Of a stretch of DNA of 64,000 nt, positions 54,023 to 63,546 are shown piece after piece (position 1 is the stretch's first letter; every line of letters begins with the position of its first letter). Position numbers and translations under genes: made by a program. Source of the stretch: Microvirga calopogonii (lineage in GTDB: Bacteria; Pseudomonadota; Alphaproteobacteria; Rhizobiales; Beijerinckiaceae); contig NZ_QDGA01000001.1 of NCBI RefSeq assembly GCF_003347665.1, positions 62,001-126,000 of the forward strand, read 5' to 3'. The notes beneath the pieces are model-generated. The model was not told where the DNA came from and did not search any database. It saw nothing but the letters and a program-made list of their open reading frames with translations.

Positions 54023-54838
54023 ATGGCTGTAGCGTTCATCTTGGTTCTGGTCGCCGTCGGCTCGGTTCTCTTCCACCTCGTCAGCCCATGGTGGTGGACC
54101 CCGATTGCTTCGAACTGGCGCTATATCGACAACACGATCATCATCACCTTCTGGATCACCGGAGCGGTCTTCGTCGCGGTCGTCCTCTTCATGGCCTATT
54201 GCGTTTATCGCTTTCGCCATCAGGCCGGACGGCAGGCACATTACGAGCCGGAGAACAAGAAACTCGAATGGTGGCTGACCCTCGTCACGGCTGCCGGTGT
54301 CGCCGCCATGCTGACGCCGGGCCTGTTCGTCTGGCGGCAGTTCATCACCGTTCCGGAGGATGCGACCGATATCGAGGTCGTGGGCCAGCAATGGCAGTGG
54401 AGTTTCCGGCTACCGGGACCGGACGGGAAGCTTGCCACGTCCGACGCCCGACTGATCAGCCCCGACAATCCGCTCGGGATCAATAAGGACGATCCTAAAT
54501 CACAGGACGATGTCGTGGTCGAAGGCGGCGAATTGCACCTGCCGGTCGGCAAGCCGGTCAAGGCGCTTCTGCGTTCCGTCGACGTCATCCACGATTTCTA
54601 TGTGCCGGAGATGCGCGCCAAGATGGATCTCGTGCCGGGCCAGGTCTCCTACATCTGGTTCACGCCGACACGGACGGGCAGCTTCGACATTCTCTGCGCG
54701 GAACTCTGCGGCGTCGGCCATCCGCAGATGCGCGGAACGCTCGTGATACAGGAACAAAGCGACTATCAGGCATGGCTGCAGCAGAAGGCGGCGCAGAGCT
54801 TTGCGCGCCTCGGGCCTGCACGCGGCGTACCTGACTGA
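54023..54838 (+). CDS. coxB: Cytochrome c oxidase subunit II
   Basis: The 271-residue protein has two canonical membrane helices (about 37-63 and 82-105) plus a hydrophobic N terminus, followed by the periplasmic cupredoxin domain. The CuA ligands are visible: His in SVDVIHDFYVPEM near 195 and the cluster CAELCGVGHPQM near 230-241. No cytochrome c domain is fused. It accepts electrons from cytochrome c and passes them to subunit I. The gene order II-I-III-III-IV resembles the alternative coxMNOP oxidase of Bradyrhizobium, where this gene is coxM. Confidence 0.93.
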   Translation: MAVAFILVLVAVGSVLFHLVSPWWWTPIASNWRYIDNTIIITFWITGAVFVAVVLFMAYCVYRFRHQAGRQAHYEPENKKLEWWLTLVTAAGVAAMLTPGLFVWRQFITVPEDATDIEVVGQQWQWSFRLPGPDGKLATSDARLISPDNPLGINKDDPKSQDDVVVEGGELHLPVGKPVKALLRSVDVIHDFYVPEMRAKMDLVPGQVSYIWFTPTRTGSFDILCAELCGVGHPQMRGTLVIQEQSDYQAWLQQKAAQSFARLGPARGVPD

Positions 54839-54874
54839 AGGAAGAAAGCGGAAGCAGCCGGGGAGAGAATCCTG

Positions 54875-56656
54875 ATGGTTGATGTCCCACTCGGTCCGGC
54901 CGGAGCGGTCGCACCAGCCGATGTCGAAGATGTCGAACTCTACCATCCTCACAGCTGGGTGACGAAATACGTCTTCAGCCAGGATGCGAAGGTCATCGCG
55001 ATCCAGTACGCATTCGTCGCCCTCTCGGTCGGACTGATCGCCCTCGTGCTGTCGTGGCTGATGCGGCTCCAGCTCGGCTTTCCCGGCGTCTTCGCCTTCA
55101 TCGATGCGAATGCCTATTACCAGTTCATCACCATGCACGGCATGATGATGGTGGTCTACGTGCTGACCGCCCTCTTTCTCGGCGGCTTCGGCAATTACCT
55201 CATCCCCCTGATGGTTGGCGCCCGCGACATGGTCTTTCCCTATGTCAACATGCTGAGCTTCTGGGTCTATTTTCTCGCCGTGCTGGTTCTCGTCGCGAGC
55301 TTCTTCGCACCGGGCGGTCCCACCGGCGCCGGATGGACGCTCTATCCGCCGCAGGCCATCCTGTCAGGCACGCCCGGCGGACAGGACTGGGGCATCATCC
55401 TGATGCTCGTCTCCCTGATGATCTTCATCATCGGCTTCACCATGGGCGGCCTGAACTATGTGGTGACGGTGCTGCAGGCGCGGGCGCGCGGCATGACGCT
55501 CATGCGAATGCCGCTCACCGTCTGGGGGATCTTCACCGCGAGCTTCATGGCGCTGCTCGCCTTTCCGGCCCTGTTCGTCGGCGCCGTGATGATGCTCTTC
55601 GACCGGGTCTTCGGAACGAGCTTCTTCGTTCCCGCCATCGTCGAGATGGGCCAGCCTCTGGAACGCAACGGAGGATCTCCCCTGCTCTTCCAGCACCTGT
55701 TCTGGTTCTTCGGGCACCCGGAGGTCTACATCGTCGCACTGCCCGCCTTCGGCATCGTGTCGGACCTGATCAGCACCCATGCGCGGCGCAACATCTTCGG
55801 CTATCGCATGATGGTCTGGGCGCTGCTCGCCATCGGGGCCTTGAGCTTCGTGGTCTGGGCCCACCACATGTATGTGAGCGGCATGAACCCGTATTTCGGA
55901 TTCTTCTTCGCCACCACGACGCTGATCATCGCCGTGCCGACCGCGATCAAGGTCTACAACTGGATCCTGACGCTCTGGCGCGGAAACATCCATCTCACCC
56001 TGCCCATGCTGTTCGCCCTCGCCTTCATCGTCACCTTCGTGAACGGAGGCCTGACGGGCCTGTTCCTCGGCAACGTGGTGGTGGACGTTCCGCTGTCCGA
56101 TACGATGTTCGTCGTGGCTCATTTCCACATGGTCATGGGCGTCGCTCCGATCCTCGTGATCTTCGGGGCGATCTATCACTGGTACCCGAAGGTGACCGGG
56201 CGCATGCTGAACGAAACGCTCGGCAGAATCCATTTCTGGGTCACGTTTCTCGGAGCCTATGCCATCTTCTTCCCCATGCATTACCTAGGACTGATGGGGA
56301 TTCCGCGCCGCTACCACGACATCGGGGACATGTCCTTCGTCCCGCCATCGGCCCACACGCTGAATGCCTTCATCACCATCGTGGCTCTGATCGTCGGAGC
56401 GACACAGCTTGTCTTCGTCTTCAATCTCTTCTGGAGCCTGCGCCACGGCAGGCCGTCCGGCGGCAATCCATGGCGCGCGACCACGCTGGAATGGCAGACG
56501 CCGGAAACACCGCCGCCGCACGGCAACTGGGGCAAGAACCTGCCGGTGGTCTATCGCTGGGCCTACGATTACAGCGTGCCGGGAGCCGACCAGGATTTCC
56601 TGCCTCAGAACCAGCCTGGGATCAGCCGCATCGTGCCGGGATCGTCACATGGCTAG
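54875..56656 (+). CDS. ctaD: Cytochrome c oxidase subunit I
   Basis: The 593-residue haem-copper oxidase catalytic subunit has twelve or more membrane helices. Haem a ligand: ITMHGMMMVVY near 88. CuB and haem a3 region: FWFFGHPEVYIVALPAFG near 270-290 (the Glu and Tyr of A1-type oxidases), WAHHMYVSG near 328 and VVAHFHMVMG near 415. The Glu in GHPEVY identifies a type A oxidase with D-channel proton transfer. It reduces O2 to water in the inner membrane. Its end overlaps the next gene by 8 bases. It corresponds to coxN in a coxMNOP-like operon. Confidence 0.95.
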   Translation: MVDVPLGPAGAVAPADVEDVELYHPHSWVTKYVFSQDAKVIAIQYAFVALSVGLIALVLSWLMRLQLGFPGVFAFIDANAYYQFITMHGMMMVVYVLTALFLGGFGNYLIPLMVGARDMVFPYVNMLSFWVYFLAVLVLVASFFAPGGPTGAGWTLYPPQAILSGTPGGQDWGIILMLVSLMIFIIGFTMGGLNYVVTVLQARARGMTLMRMPLTVWGIFTASFMALLAFPALFVGAVMMLFDRVFGTSFFVPAIVEMGQPLERNGGSPLLFQHLFWFFGHPEVYIVALPAFGIVSDLISTHARRNIFGYRMMVWALLAIGALSFVVWAHHMYVSGMNPYFGFFFATTTLIIAVPTAIKVYNWILTLWRGNIHLTLPMLFALAFIVTFVNGGLTGLFLGNVVVDVPLSDTMFVVAHFHMVMGVAPILVIFGAIYHWYPKVTGRMLNETLGRIHFWVTFLGAYAIFFPMHYLGLMGIPRRYHDIGDMSFVPPSAHTLNAFITIVALIVGATQLVFVFNLFWSLRHGRPSGGNPWRATTLEWQTPETPPPHGNWGKNLPVVYRWAYDYSVPGADQDFLPQNQPGISRIVPGSSHG

Positions 56657-57347
56657 CATCCTCCTGTTCCTGGGCGTGCTCGCCGTCATCGGCGCCTGGT
56701 GGCTGTCGCGGCAGGGGCTGACATCGAAGCCCTGGCTCGAACAGGGAGGCGCGGGCGCCTTGCCGGAAGCAACGCCCGCGCCTCCATACCGAGTCGGACT
56801 CCTCGTTCTTCTCGCCGTCATCGGTTCCCTGTTCGCATTGTTCATCAGCGCCTATGCCATGCGCATGCAATTGCCCGACTGGCGAACATTGCCGATACCA
56901 CGCATCCTCTGGCTCAACACGGCCATGCTCGCCCTGAGCAGCCTCGCCCTGCAGGGCGCGAAGCGCGCAGCCGACCGCGATGAATTGCCTGAGCTGAGAG
57001 CGAGTCTTCTCGCGGGCGGCATTTCGGCTCTCGCGTTCCTGTCGGGCCAGCTTCTGGCCTGGCGTCAGTTGAGCAACGAGGGCTATTTCCTGGCCGCCAA
57101 TCCGGCCAATGCCTTCTTCTACATCCTGACCGGCCTGCACGGCCTCCACCTGCTCGGCGGTCTGGTGGCGCTTGGCAGAACAACTGAGAAGGCATGGCGC
57201 GAAAATGCGACGGAGAAGCTGCGCCTGTCCGTGGAGCTCTGCGCCACGTACTGGCACTTCCTGCTCCTTGTGTGGCTGGTCTTCCTGAGCGTGCTGACTG
57301 GCTGGGCGGAGAACTTCGTGGACATCTGCCGGCAATTGCTGACGTGA
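56649..57347 (+). CDS. Cytochrome c oxidase subunit III-like protein (first copy)
   Basis: The 232-residue membrane protein has about six hydrophobic segments. The C-terminal part has subunit III features: FFYILTGLHGLHLLGGLVAL near 157-177 and ELCATYWHFLLLVWLVF near 198-214. The N-terminal part is longer and more divergent than the second copy. It overlaps the subunit I gene by 8 bases. Having two subunit-III-like genes in a row is the pattern described for coxO and coxP in Bradyrhizobium; each may supply part of the usual subunit III. Confidence 0.85.
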   Translation: MASILLFLGVLAVIGAWWLSRQGLTSKPWLEQGGAGALPEATPAPPYRVGLLVLLAVIGSLFALFISAYAMRMQLPDWRTLPIPRILWLNTAMLALSSLALQGAKRAADRDELPELRASLLAGGISALAFLSGQLLAWRQLSNEGYFLAANPANAFFYILTGLHGLHLLGGLVALGRTTEKAWRENATEKLRLSVELCATYWHFLLLVWLVFLSVLTGWAENFVDICRQLLT

Positions 57348-57361
57348 GAGGAGTTCTGCTC

Positions 57362-58084
57362 ATGGCGGAACAGGCTGCGACGGATTTGCGAACGACCTAC
57401 ACCGAGACCTCCGGCTTGCGTAGCATCGCGAGCGACTTCTCCTCGGATCGGCAGGCCTTCAGGAACGTGTCCTGGGGCAAGGCCATGATGTGGATCTTCC
57501 TCCTCAGCGACACATTCGTCTTCAGCTGCTTTCTGATCTCGTACATGACGGCCCGGATGTCCACGACCGTGGCGTGGCCCAATACGAGCGAGGTCTTCGC
57601 CCTGACCATCGGCGGCACGTCTCTTCCCCTGATCCTGATCGCCATCATGACCTTCGTTCTGATCAGCAGCAGCGGAACGATGGCGATGGCGGTGAATTTC
57701 GGCTACCGCCGCGACCGCAGAAAGACGGCCATCCTGATGCTGCTGACGGCACTTCTCGGCGCCACCTTCGTCGGCATGCAGGCTTTCGAGTGGACGAAGC
57801 TGATCCACGAGGGCGTCCGACCCTGGGCCAATCCGTGGGGCGCGGCCCAGTTCGGCTCATCGTTCTTCATGATCACCGGCTTTCACGGCACACATGTCAG
57901 CATCGGTGTGATCTTCCTTCTCGTCATCGCCCGGAAGGTGTGGCGTGGTGATTTCGACCATGAGCGTCGAGGCTTCTTCACGAGCCGGAAGGGGCGTTAC
58001 GAATCCGTCGAGATCATGGGCCTCTACTGGCACTTCGTCGATCTGGTGTGGGTCTTCATCTTCGCCTTCTTCTACCTTTGGTAA
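57362..58084 (+). CDS. Cytochrome c oxidase subunit III family protein (second copy)
   Basis: The 240-residue protein has five membrane helices after a polar N terminus of about 40 residues: WIFLLSDTFVFSCFLISYM, SLPLILIAIMTFVLISSSG, LLTALLGATFVGMQAFEW, MITGFHGTHVSIGVIFLLV and GLYWHFVDLVWVFIFAFFYL. The motifs AFEW, GFHGTHV and YWHFVDLVW are standard for subunit III. The ATG at 57362 has GAGGAG upstream. It lies 14 bases after the first subunit-III-like gene and 10 before subunit IV. Confidence 0.92.
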   Translation: MAEQAATDLRTTYTETSGLRSIASDFSSDRQAFRNVSWGKAMMWIFLLSDTFVFSCFLISYMTARMSTTVAWPNTSEVFALTIGGTSLPLILIAIMTFVLISSSGTMAMAVNFGYRRDRRKTAILMLLTALLGATFVGMQAFEWTKLIHEGVRPWANPWGAAQFGSSFFMITGFHGTHVSIGVIFLLVIARKVWRGDFDHERRGFFTSRKGRYESVEIMGLYWHFVDLVWVFIFAFFYLW

Positions 58085-58094
58085 GGGACGCGCC

Positions 58095-58430
58095 ATGGCA
58101 CAGGCAACGGCACATGCTCAAGGGCAACAGCACCCGATCAAGCTTTACCTAGTCGTGTGGGCATGGCTCTTCGTTCTGAGCGCTTGCTCCTACTTCGTCG
58201 ACTACTTCCAGGTTCAGGGGCTTCTCCGATACGCCCTGATCGTCCTCTTCATGCTGCTGAAGGCGGGCCTCATCGTGGCGATCTTCATGCATATGGCCTG
58301 GGAACGCCTGTCATTGGTCTATGCCATTCTGGTGCCGATCAGCGCCGTGCTCGTGTTCGTCACAATCATGGTCCTCGAAGCGGATTACACGTTGCTGTCC
58401 CGGATCGTGTTCTTTGGATCCGGGTCCTGA
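58095..58430 (+). CDS. Cytochrome c oxidase subunit IV family protein
   Basis: The 111-residue protein has three membrane helices (YLVVWAWLFVLSACSYFVDY, YALIVLFMLLKAGLIVAIFM and LSLVYAILVPISAVLVFVTI); the middle one with KAGLIVAIFMHM is typical of the bacterial prokaryotic-type subunit IV (CyoD/COX4 family), which helps assemble the oxidase. The ATG at 58095 follows GGGACGCGCC. It closes the oxidase operon; no haem A synthesis or copper chaperone genes are linked. Confidence 0.85.
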   Translation: MAQATAHAQGQQHPIKLYLVVWAWLFVLSACSYFVDYFQVQGLLRYALIVLFMLLKAGLIVAIFMHMAWERLSLVYAILVPISAVLVFVTIMVLEADYTLLSRIVFFGSGS

Positions 58431-58439
58431 ACAGCGGGA

Positions 58440-58464
58440 AGGCGGTCCGATGACCGGGCCGCCT
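58440..58464. terminator. Hairpin between convergent oxidase and DUF2189-type genes
   Basis: AGGCGG (58440-58445) pairs with CCGCCT (58459-58464), with further G-C pairs possible in the loop. It lies 10 bases after the subunit IV stop and 25 bases beyond the stop of the convergent gene, so it may serve both. Confidence 0.5.
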
Positions 58465-58488
58465 CCGATAGTCTCCTGAACAAGCGAT

Positions 58489-59313
58489 TTATCTGATCGG
58501 GTGAGCGTCGTCGGGATGCGGAGGTTCCACGACCCGGCGATAGAGATGCCAGGTCGCGTGTCCGAGAACCGGCATCACGATGGCGAGCCCCACGAAGAGC
58601 GGGATGGAGCCGATGAGGAGAGCTGCGGCGACGATAAGGCCCCATAGTGCCATGGTGAACGGATTCATGGCCACCGCCTTGACGGAGGTATAAACGGCAA
58701 CGGCCGCTCCTACATCCCGGTCGAGGAGAAGCGGGAACGAGATCACGCTGATGCTCAGCACCGCCACGGCGAAGACGAACCCGAGGATGTTGCCCCAGAT
58801 GATCAACTGCATGCCCTCCGGTGTCGTGAGAACCTGGCTGATCAGCCCCGTGTAGGTATCGGGCACCGCATAGCCGAAGATCGATTGGTAAAGAAGGCGT
58901 GCCGTCGTCAGCCAGGTCAGGAAGATCACCAGCAGCACGACGCCGAGCGCAAGAATCGAGGGAATCGAGGGCGACTTCAGGACGTTGAAAGCATCCTGCC
59001 AGGAAGTCGATAGGCCGAGCTCCCGCCGTCGGCTGATTTCATAGAGACCGATGCCGGCAATCGGGCCGATCAGGGCGAAGCCCGAGGCCAGCGGATAGAG
59101 AAGCGGCAGCGCGTCATTACTGAAGGTAAGTGCGGCAAGGCAGACGCCCACGACGGGATAGATCAGCCCCAGAAAAACCAGATGCGACGGCATGGCCCAG
59201 AAATCATCGAACCCTTTTGCCAGGGCTTCTTTCAAATCGGCAGGTGTAATCTTTCTGACAACCGGATGTGCCGGAGCTTCGCTTGCGCCGGCGACAATAT
59301 GAAAATTGGCCAT
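58489..59313 (-). CDS. DUF2189 family integral membrane protein
   Basis: The 274-residue protein has about six membrane segments. Conserved features for this family are the N-terminal IRKI-like segment VVRKITPADLKEALAKGFDDF (given here as VRKITPADLKEALAKG), the early FLGLIYPVVGV helix and the late PVLGHATWHLYRRVV ending. A strong ribosome site (GGAGGAG) precedes the ATG. The family is widespread in Rhizobiales, often near cytochrome oxidase genes, and its function is unknown. It converges with the oxidase operon. Confidence 0.87.
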   Translation of the reverse strand: MANFHIVAGASEAPAHPVVRKITPADLKEALAKGFDDFWAMPSHLVFLGLIYPVVGVCLAALTFSNDALPLLYPLASGFALIGPIAGIGLYEISRRRELGLSTSWQDAFNVLKSPSIPSILALGVVLLVIFLTWLTTARLLYQSIFGYAVPDTYTGLISQVLTTPEGMQLIIWGNILGFVFAVAVLSISVISFPLLLDRDVGAAVAVYTSVKAVAMNPFTMALWGLIVAAALLIGSIPLFVGLAIVMPVLGHATWHLYRRVVEPPHPDDAHPIR

Positions 59314-59580
59314 AATCGCTCCTCCAGGGATGAACCTTGGCAGTCGAGATCACGGCCTTGCGTGTATCGTTCAGCGGTCACGCATAACCGCAACCCATCG
59401 TTAAACTATACGCGGAAACATTGTGTCTGTCGCGTTGGTTTTCACCGATGAGGCCTCACGGGCTCACACGATGTGTTGAGGCGCAGCGATGCGGTTGCAC
59501 CGCTCCGCTCGTGGTGTGCTGGAATTCCGCCACGATGGTCGGATGACAGGCGGGCAAAACGGAGACGAGGAGATATTCCG

Positions 59581-60354
59581 TTGGTCGATTGGGATGCAGG
59601 ACAATATCTGAAGTTCGAGGATGAGCGCACGCGCCCCTCACTCGACCTGCTCAGGCGGGTGCCCCTGGAAGCGGCAACGAACTGTGTCGATCTCGGTTGC
59701 GGACCTGGAAACAGTACGGAACTGATTACCCGGCGCTATCCGGCCGCGCGGATCGTTGGGCTCGACAATTCGCCGGACATGCTTGCCAAGGCGAGGATGC
59801 GATTGCCGGGGCTGCACTTCGAGGAAGCGGACATCGCCACATGGGAGACGTCCGAGCGTTTCGATCTGATCTTCGCCAATGCCGTCCTGCAATGGCTTCC
59901 CGACCACCCTGCCCTTCTCAAACGTCTTGTCTCCTTCCTGAAAGAGGGCGGATGCCTGGCCGTCCAGATGCCGAACAATCTGAACGAGCCTACCCATCGC
60001 CTCATGGCCCAGGTTGCACAGGATGGTCCATGGGCGGAAAAGCTGTCCTCCGCGGCTCGATCAAGGGAGACGATCGGATCGTTCGAGAATTATTATGGCT
60101 GGCTGCAGCAGGCGGGATGCTCGGTCGACATCTGGCAAACGACCTATGTCCATCCGCTCGACGGCGCCGCTTCCATCGTCGAATGGTTCAAGAGCACCGG
60201 CTTGAAACCCTATATCGACCCACTGTCGCCGGAGGAACGCGCCGAATTTCTGCGCCGCTATCAAGTGGCCGTCTTGGAAGCCTATCGGGCTCAGGGAGAT
60301 GGCAAGGTCCTGCTGCGCTTTCCGCGTCTCTTCTTCGTTGCGCAGCGCCGGTAG
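59581..60354 (+). CDS. tam: Trans-aconitate 2-methyltransferase
   Basis: The 257-residue SAM-dependent methyltransferase has motif [10 protein letters not shown] at 37-45, [12 protein letters not shown] near 61-72, EADIATW near 82 and [16 protein letters not shown] near 92-107. The N terminus [16 protein letters not shown] is characteristic of Tam, which methylates trans-aconitate to relieve inhibition of the citrate cycle. The start is TTG at 59581 with GAGGAG 8 bases upstream; the family begins exactly here, while an open extension to 59473 is not conserved in style. It stands alone. Confidence 0.9.
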   Translation: MVDWDAGQYLKFEDERTRPSLDLLRRVPLEAATNCVDLGCGPGNSTELITRRYPAARIVGLDNSPDMLAKARMRLPGLHFEEADIATWETSERFDLIFANAVLQWLPDHPALLKRLVSFLKEGGCLAVQMPNNLNEPTHRLMAQVAQDGPWAEKLSSAARSRETIGSFENYYGWLQQAGCSVDIWQTTYVHPLDGAASIVEWFKSTGLKPYIDPLSPEERAEFLRRYQVAVLEAYRAQGDGKVLLRFPRLFFVAQRR

Positions 60355-60807
60355 AATGAGAGCATCGGGCCCGGAAGTGGAGCGCGCGTCCGGCCCGATG
60401 TTCAGAATCCATTTGCCTTCGGAGGTGAAGGTATCAGAGAGAGCTGAGATAATTCGATCAGGCTCTCTGTTCTTCGGCCGTGCGCTCCATCCGCACTGAA
60501 CGCCTTCTCTCGCGTCTCAGTCGCTTCATCAGAGCAATCGACGCAACCATCGTCCGCTCGAGTTCTGACAAGATCGTGTTGGTGTCGACGGTGAGTGATA
60601 GGTTCTTTCGTTCCAATTTCATCAGCAACCTGTTTTGCTCTTCAAACGCTACAACCGAATTGTGACACAGCTAAGCGTCGCAGTGCGGCTGCAATATGGC
60701 AGGTGAATAGCAATAGAGGATCGATGATCGTTGCAATAACGTAGTACTACTTGCCGAAAAATTTAACGATATAGCGATGTCCGTTCAGGCAAGATATGCC
60801 GTCCCGC
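60355..60807. other. Intergenic stretch with terminator and AT-rich segment
   Basis: It contains the hairpin after tam (60363-60400) and an AT-rich segment at about 60590-60800. A short open frame at 60480-60665 has no ribosome site or recognisable features. The right edge is the 3' end of the rhamnose operon. Confidence 0.5.
60363..60400 (+). terminator. Hairpin downstream of tam
   Basis: CATCGGGCC (60363-60371) is repeated in inverted form as GGCCCGATG (60392-60400), 8 bases after the tam stop. There is no strong T-run. Confidence 0.5.
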
Positions 60808-62175
60808 TCATATTATCTTCGAGTAAGCATTCCACGCGGCGCAATAGCGCTGAAAGTCTTTCGGCAGTTGGTGGGAGGACGTGTTCTGTCTGTCCTCATG
60901 TGAACCTGGATTTGTGGATGTCAACGCGAGGAGCGCCGCACCGACGCTCGTTCCGGTGGAGCTGGAAACGGCGAGGACCTGACGGCCGGTCGCGCTTCCC
61001 AGGGCCTCCGTATAGAGGGCATTGCGCGCGAAAGGCCCCTCCACGATGATCGGACCTGCAGCGTGGGCCAGATCGAGACAGGCTTGCGTCATCAGGGCCG
61101 TATAGAGCGAAGCCGCAACATAGATTTCATCTTCATTCAAATCGCCGGGCGCATTGACGAGACGATGCACGGCATCGGGAAACGGCCCGCACCCGGGCAC
61201 GACGCTCGGTGTCAGGAGAATATCTTGGTCCACGACATGGCCGATCGCCTCCGGCGTCGCCTGGCCCCTCCCTTTTGTCAGCAGTTCGAACTCGCGCCCA
61301 CCCATGAACCGCGCGGACGGGACGGCACGGCCGAGTGCATCCACGTTGGCGAGAGTGTCCCGCTTCGGATCCAGGTGATCGAGGTCGCCGCCGACCGCAA
61401 AGATCACGACCCACGTTCCCGTCGAGACGACCGCGAACGGCGCCTCATGCCGGCCCAGATGGGGCAGGAGCGAAGCGTTCGAGTCGTGAATGCCGCAATA
61501 GACGGGCACAGGCCGCGCAAGCCCTATCCTCGCACAGATCTCCGCCGTCACATACCCCAGGAGGTCCGAGGGCTTTCTGACGGGGGCGAGCCTGTCGGCG
61601 ATTTCGAGCCTCTCGACGAGCGAGGAGAAGCGCCCCTCCTTCGGCCTCCAGAGATCGGTGTGACAGCCGAGGGATGTGACCTCCGTGGCAGCAATACCCG
61701 TCAGTCGCCAGCCCCAATACTGGGGATAGGTGACGATGGCCTGCACCTGTCCGAAGGCTTCGGGAAACACTGATTTCTGATAGTGCAGTTGTGCTCCGAG
61801 ATTGAGCCCGCCGGGCAGGCGCGGCGAGAAGGTTTCCGAAAAATCCGGCCTGATCTCGTCATAAGCGGCATCGACCTCTGCCGGATAGCGGAACTCGTAA
61901 TCGAGGACCGGAAGTGCAAGACCATTGTCTCCCAGAAGCGCCCCGCTTGCGCCATGGGCCGTGATCGATATGGCATCGAACCCGAATTCCACGTGGAGTT
62001 CCTTCAGAGATTGCAAGAAGAACTCGAAGATCCCATCGACATCGAAATGCGGATAGGGACCGTCGGTCAGCACCCGGTTCGGACGTGTGCGGGCGGCGAT
62101 TTCACGCCGCGCTTCGGCATCGACGATGACGGCTTTAACATTGGTCTTGCCGACATCGAGTACTGCGACTTTCAT
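60808..62175 (-). CDS. rhaK: FGGY-family carbohydrate kinase, rhamnose operon (RhaK)
   Basis: The 455-residue ASKHA-fold sugar kinase has the phosphate-binding N terminus VAVLDVGKTNVKAVIVD, YCGIHDSNASLLPHLG near 228 (catalytic Asp), VVSTGTWVVIFAVGG near 250 and SSSTGTSVGAALLAL near the C terminus. It directly follows the L-rhamnose mutarotase gene (4 bases) and two sugar permease genes, which is the rhaP-rhaQ-rhaU-rhaK order known in Rhizobium leguminosarum. There RhaK phosphorylates the sugar and is also required for uptake. The assignment rests mainly on this context. Confidence 0.85.
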   Translation of the reverse strand: MKVAVLDVGKTNVKAVIVDAEARREIAARTRPNRVLTDGPYPHFDVDGIFEFFLQSLKELHVEFGFDAISITAHGASGALLGDNGLALPVLDYEFRYPAEVDAAYDEIRPDFSETFSPRLPGGLNLGAQLHYQKSVFPEAFGQVQAIVTYPQYWGWRLTGIAATEVTSLGCHTDLWRPKEGRFSSLVERLEIADRLAPVRKPSDLLGYVTAEICARIGLARPVPVYCGIHDSNASLLPHLGRHEAPFAVVSTGTWVVIFAVGGDLDHLDPKRDTLANVDALGRAVPSARFMGGREFELLTKGRGQATPEAIGHVVDQDILLTPSVVPGCGPFPDAVHRLVNAPGDLNEDEIYVAASLYTALMTQACLDLAHAAGPIIVEGPFARNALYTEALGSATGRQVLAVSSSTGTSVGAALLALTSTNPGSHEDRQNTSSHQLPKDFQRYCAAWNAYSKII

Positions 62176-62179
62176 GGGC

Positions 62180-62503
62180 TCACGCCATATGGAAGACGGT
62201 GACGAGGGGCATGTCCACCGGCGAATTGTCGGGATTCGTCGCCATGATGTCGGCCATGTGGGCCCACCAGCGCTTCATGACCGGATGGTTCGGCAGATCG
62301 GCCATGCGGTGATCCGCGGATCGCCAAAGGACGCCGAACAGGATGCCGGTCTCCCGGTCGAGATGGATCGAGTAATCCTCGACACCGGCCTCTTTCAGAA
62401 GCTCCAACAGTTCCGGCCAGATCTCGTCATGCCGACGGCGATACTCGTCCTCCATGCCAGGATGGAGTTGCATCTTGAAGGCGTATTTTTCTTTTCCTGT
62501 CAT
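62180..62503 (-). CDS. rhaM: L-rhamnose mutarotase
   Basis: The 107-residue ferredoxin-like dimeric enzyme has the family pattern [40 protein letters not shown] and a C-terminal [14 protein letters not shown]. RhaM interconverts alpha and beta anomers of L-rhamnose (called RhaU in rhizobia). Its ATG overlaps the stop of the upstream permease gene (ATGA). The longer open frame upstream overlaps the permease and is not real. Confidence 0.93.
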   Translation of the reverse strand: MTGKEKYAFKMQLHPGMEDEYRRRHDEIWPELLELLKEAGVEDYSIHLDRETGILFGVLWRSADHRMADLPNHPVMKRWWAHMADIMATNPDNSPVDMPLVTVFHMA

Positions 62504-63546
62504 GCTGCGGCTCTCGAGCGGATGCGACGGATGACGATCGGCAGCGCGATCACGAGGATCAGCAACAGGCCTATGAAGATCGACATGACGATGCCCGGAA
62601 CATTGAGGAGCCCAAGGCCGAAGGTGACGAGGCCCATGACGATGGCGGCCAGCACCACGCCCGGAACGGTGCCCGAGCCCCCGAGAATGCTGACGCCGCC
62701 GAGCACCGCCATGGTGACCACCTCGAGTTCCCATCCTGCCGCGATGGTGTGACGGGTCGAGCCCAGACGCGAGGTGAGGCAGACGGCCGCGAACCCGCTC
62801 ATGAGACCTGTCAGCAGAAACAGCATGAACTTGGTGCGTTGAACCGGAATGCCGGAGAACTGCGCGGCAAAGGCGTTGTTGCCGATGGCGTAGATCCGCC
62901 GCCCGAAAGCGGTCCAGTGAAGCAGGACGCCGAAGATGAGGGCGAACACCACGAAGGCGACCATCTCGAAGGTGACGACCTCGAAACCAGGAAGGGTCGG
63001 CCACCAGGAAAAGTCGGACATGTAGCCCTGGCCGAACCAGGCGAAGCTCGCCGGATAGCCGCCATAGGCCTGGTCGCCGAGCACGATCTGGGCAATGCCC
63101 CGGAACAGACTCATGGTGCCGATGGTCACGACGATGGACGGAAGCCCGATGCGCGCCACCAGGAAACCGTTGAAGGCTCCGCAGAGCAGCCCGACACCGA
63201 GCCCGATCCCGACGAGAGCCGGCGTCTGGAAGCCGGCCTGCACGGCCGCCCCCATGGCGGTCGACGCCAGGGCGATGATCGCGGCGACGGAAAGATCGAT
63301 TTCGCCCGAGATGATCAGCAGCGTCATCGCGAAGGCGATCATCGCTTTTTCCGTGAAGTTGTAGGTGGCATCCGACAGGTTCCACGGATCGAGGAAGTGC
63401 GGAGATGCGAAGGAATTCGCGATGAAGATCGCGATGGCGACGGCCGCGAGCAGGGCTTCCCAGCTGCCGAGGATCCGGCCAGCCGGTGTCGAGAGCTTGT
63501 CGGGGATATGTCGCGGCGGCTGCTTCTCGAACGTCAGCGTGCTCAT
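62500..63546 (-). CDS. rhaQ: Sugar ABC transporter permease (RhaQ-like)
   Basis: The 348-residue inner-membrane permease of the RbsC/branched-chain type has about nine membrane helices. Signature stretches are [17 protein letters not shown] near 80-96, [20 protein letters not shown] near 134 and [20 protein letters not shown] near 280. It is translationally coupled on both sides (4-base overlaps with the upstream permease and with rhaM). With the partner permease it forms the membrane pore of a rhamnose ABC importer; the ATPase and binding protein would lie beyond the window. Confidence 0.9.
   Translation of the reverse strand: MSTLTFEKQPPRHIPDKLSTPAGRILGSWEALLAAVAIAIFIANSFASPHFLDPWNLSDATYNFTEKAMIAFAMTLLIISGEIDLSVAAIIALASTAMGAAVQAGFQTPALVGIGLGVGLLCGAFNGFLVARIGLPSIVVTIGTMSLFRGIAQIVLGDQAYGGYPASFAWFGQGYMSDFSWWPTLPGFEVVTFEMVAFVVFALIFGVLLHWTAFGRRIYAIGNNAFAAQFSGIPVQRTKFMLFLLTGLMSGFAAVCLTSRLGSTRHTIAAGWELEVVTMAVLGGVSILGGSGTVPGVVLAAIVMGLVTFGLGLLNVPGIVMSIFIGLLLILVIALPIVIRRIRSRAAA

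Noticed and set aside
55054..56721. A 555-codon open frame overlapping the subunit I gene in another frame
   Set aside because: The subunit I frame contains all haem and copper ligands; the overlapping frame is Arg/His-rich translation noise.
60480..60665. A 61-codon frame after tam
   Set aside because: No ribosome site, Ser/Arg-rich composition and no recognisable feature.
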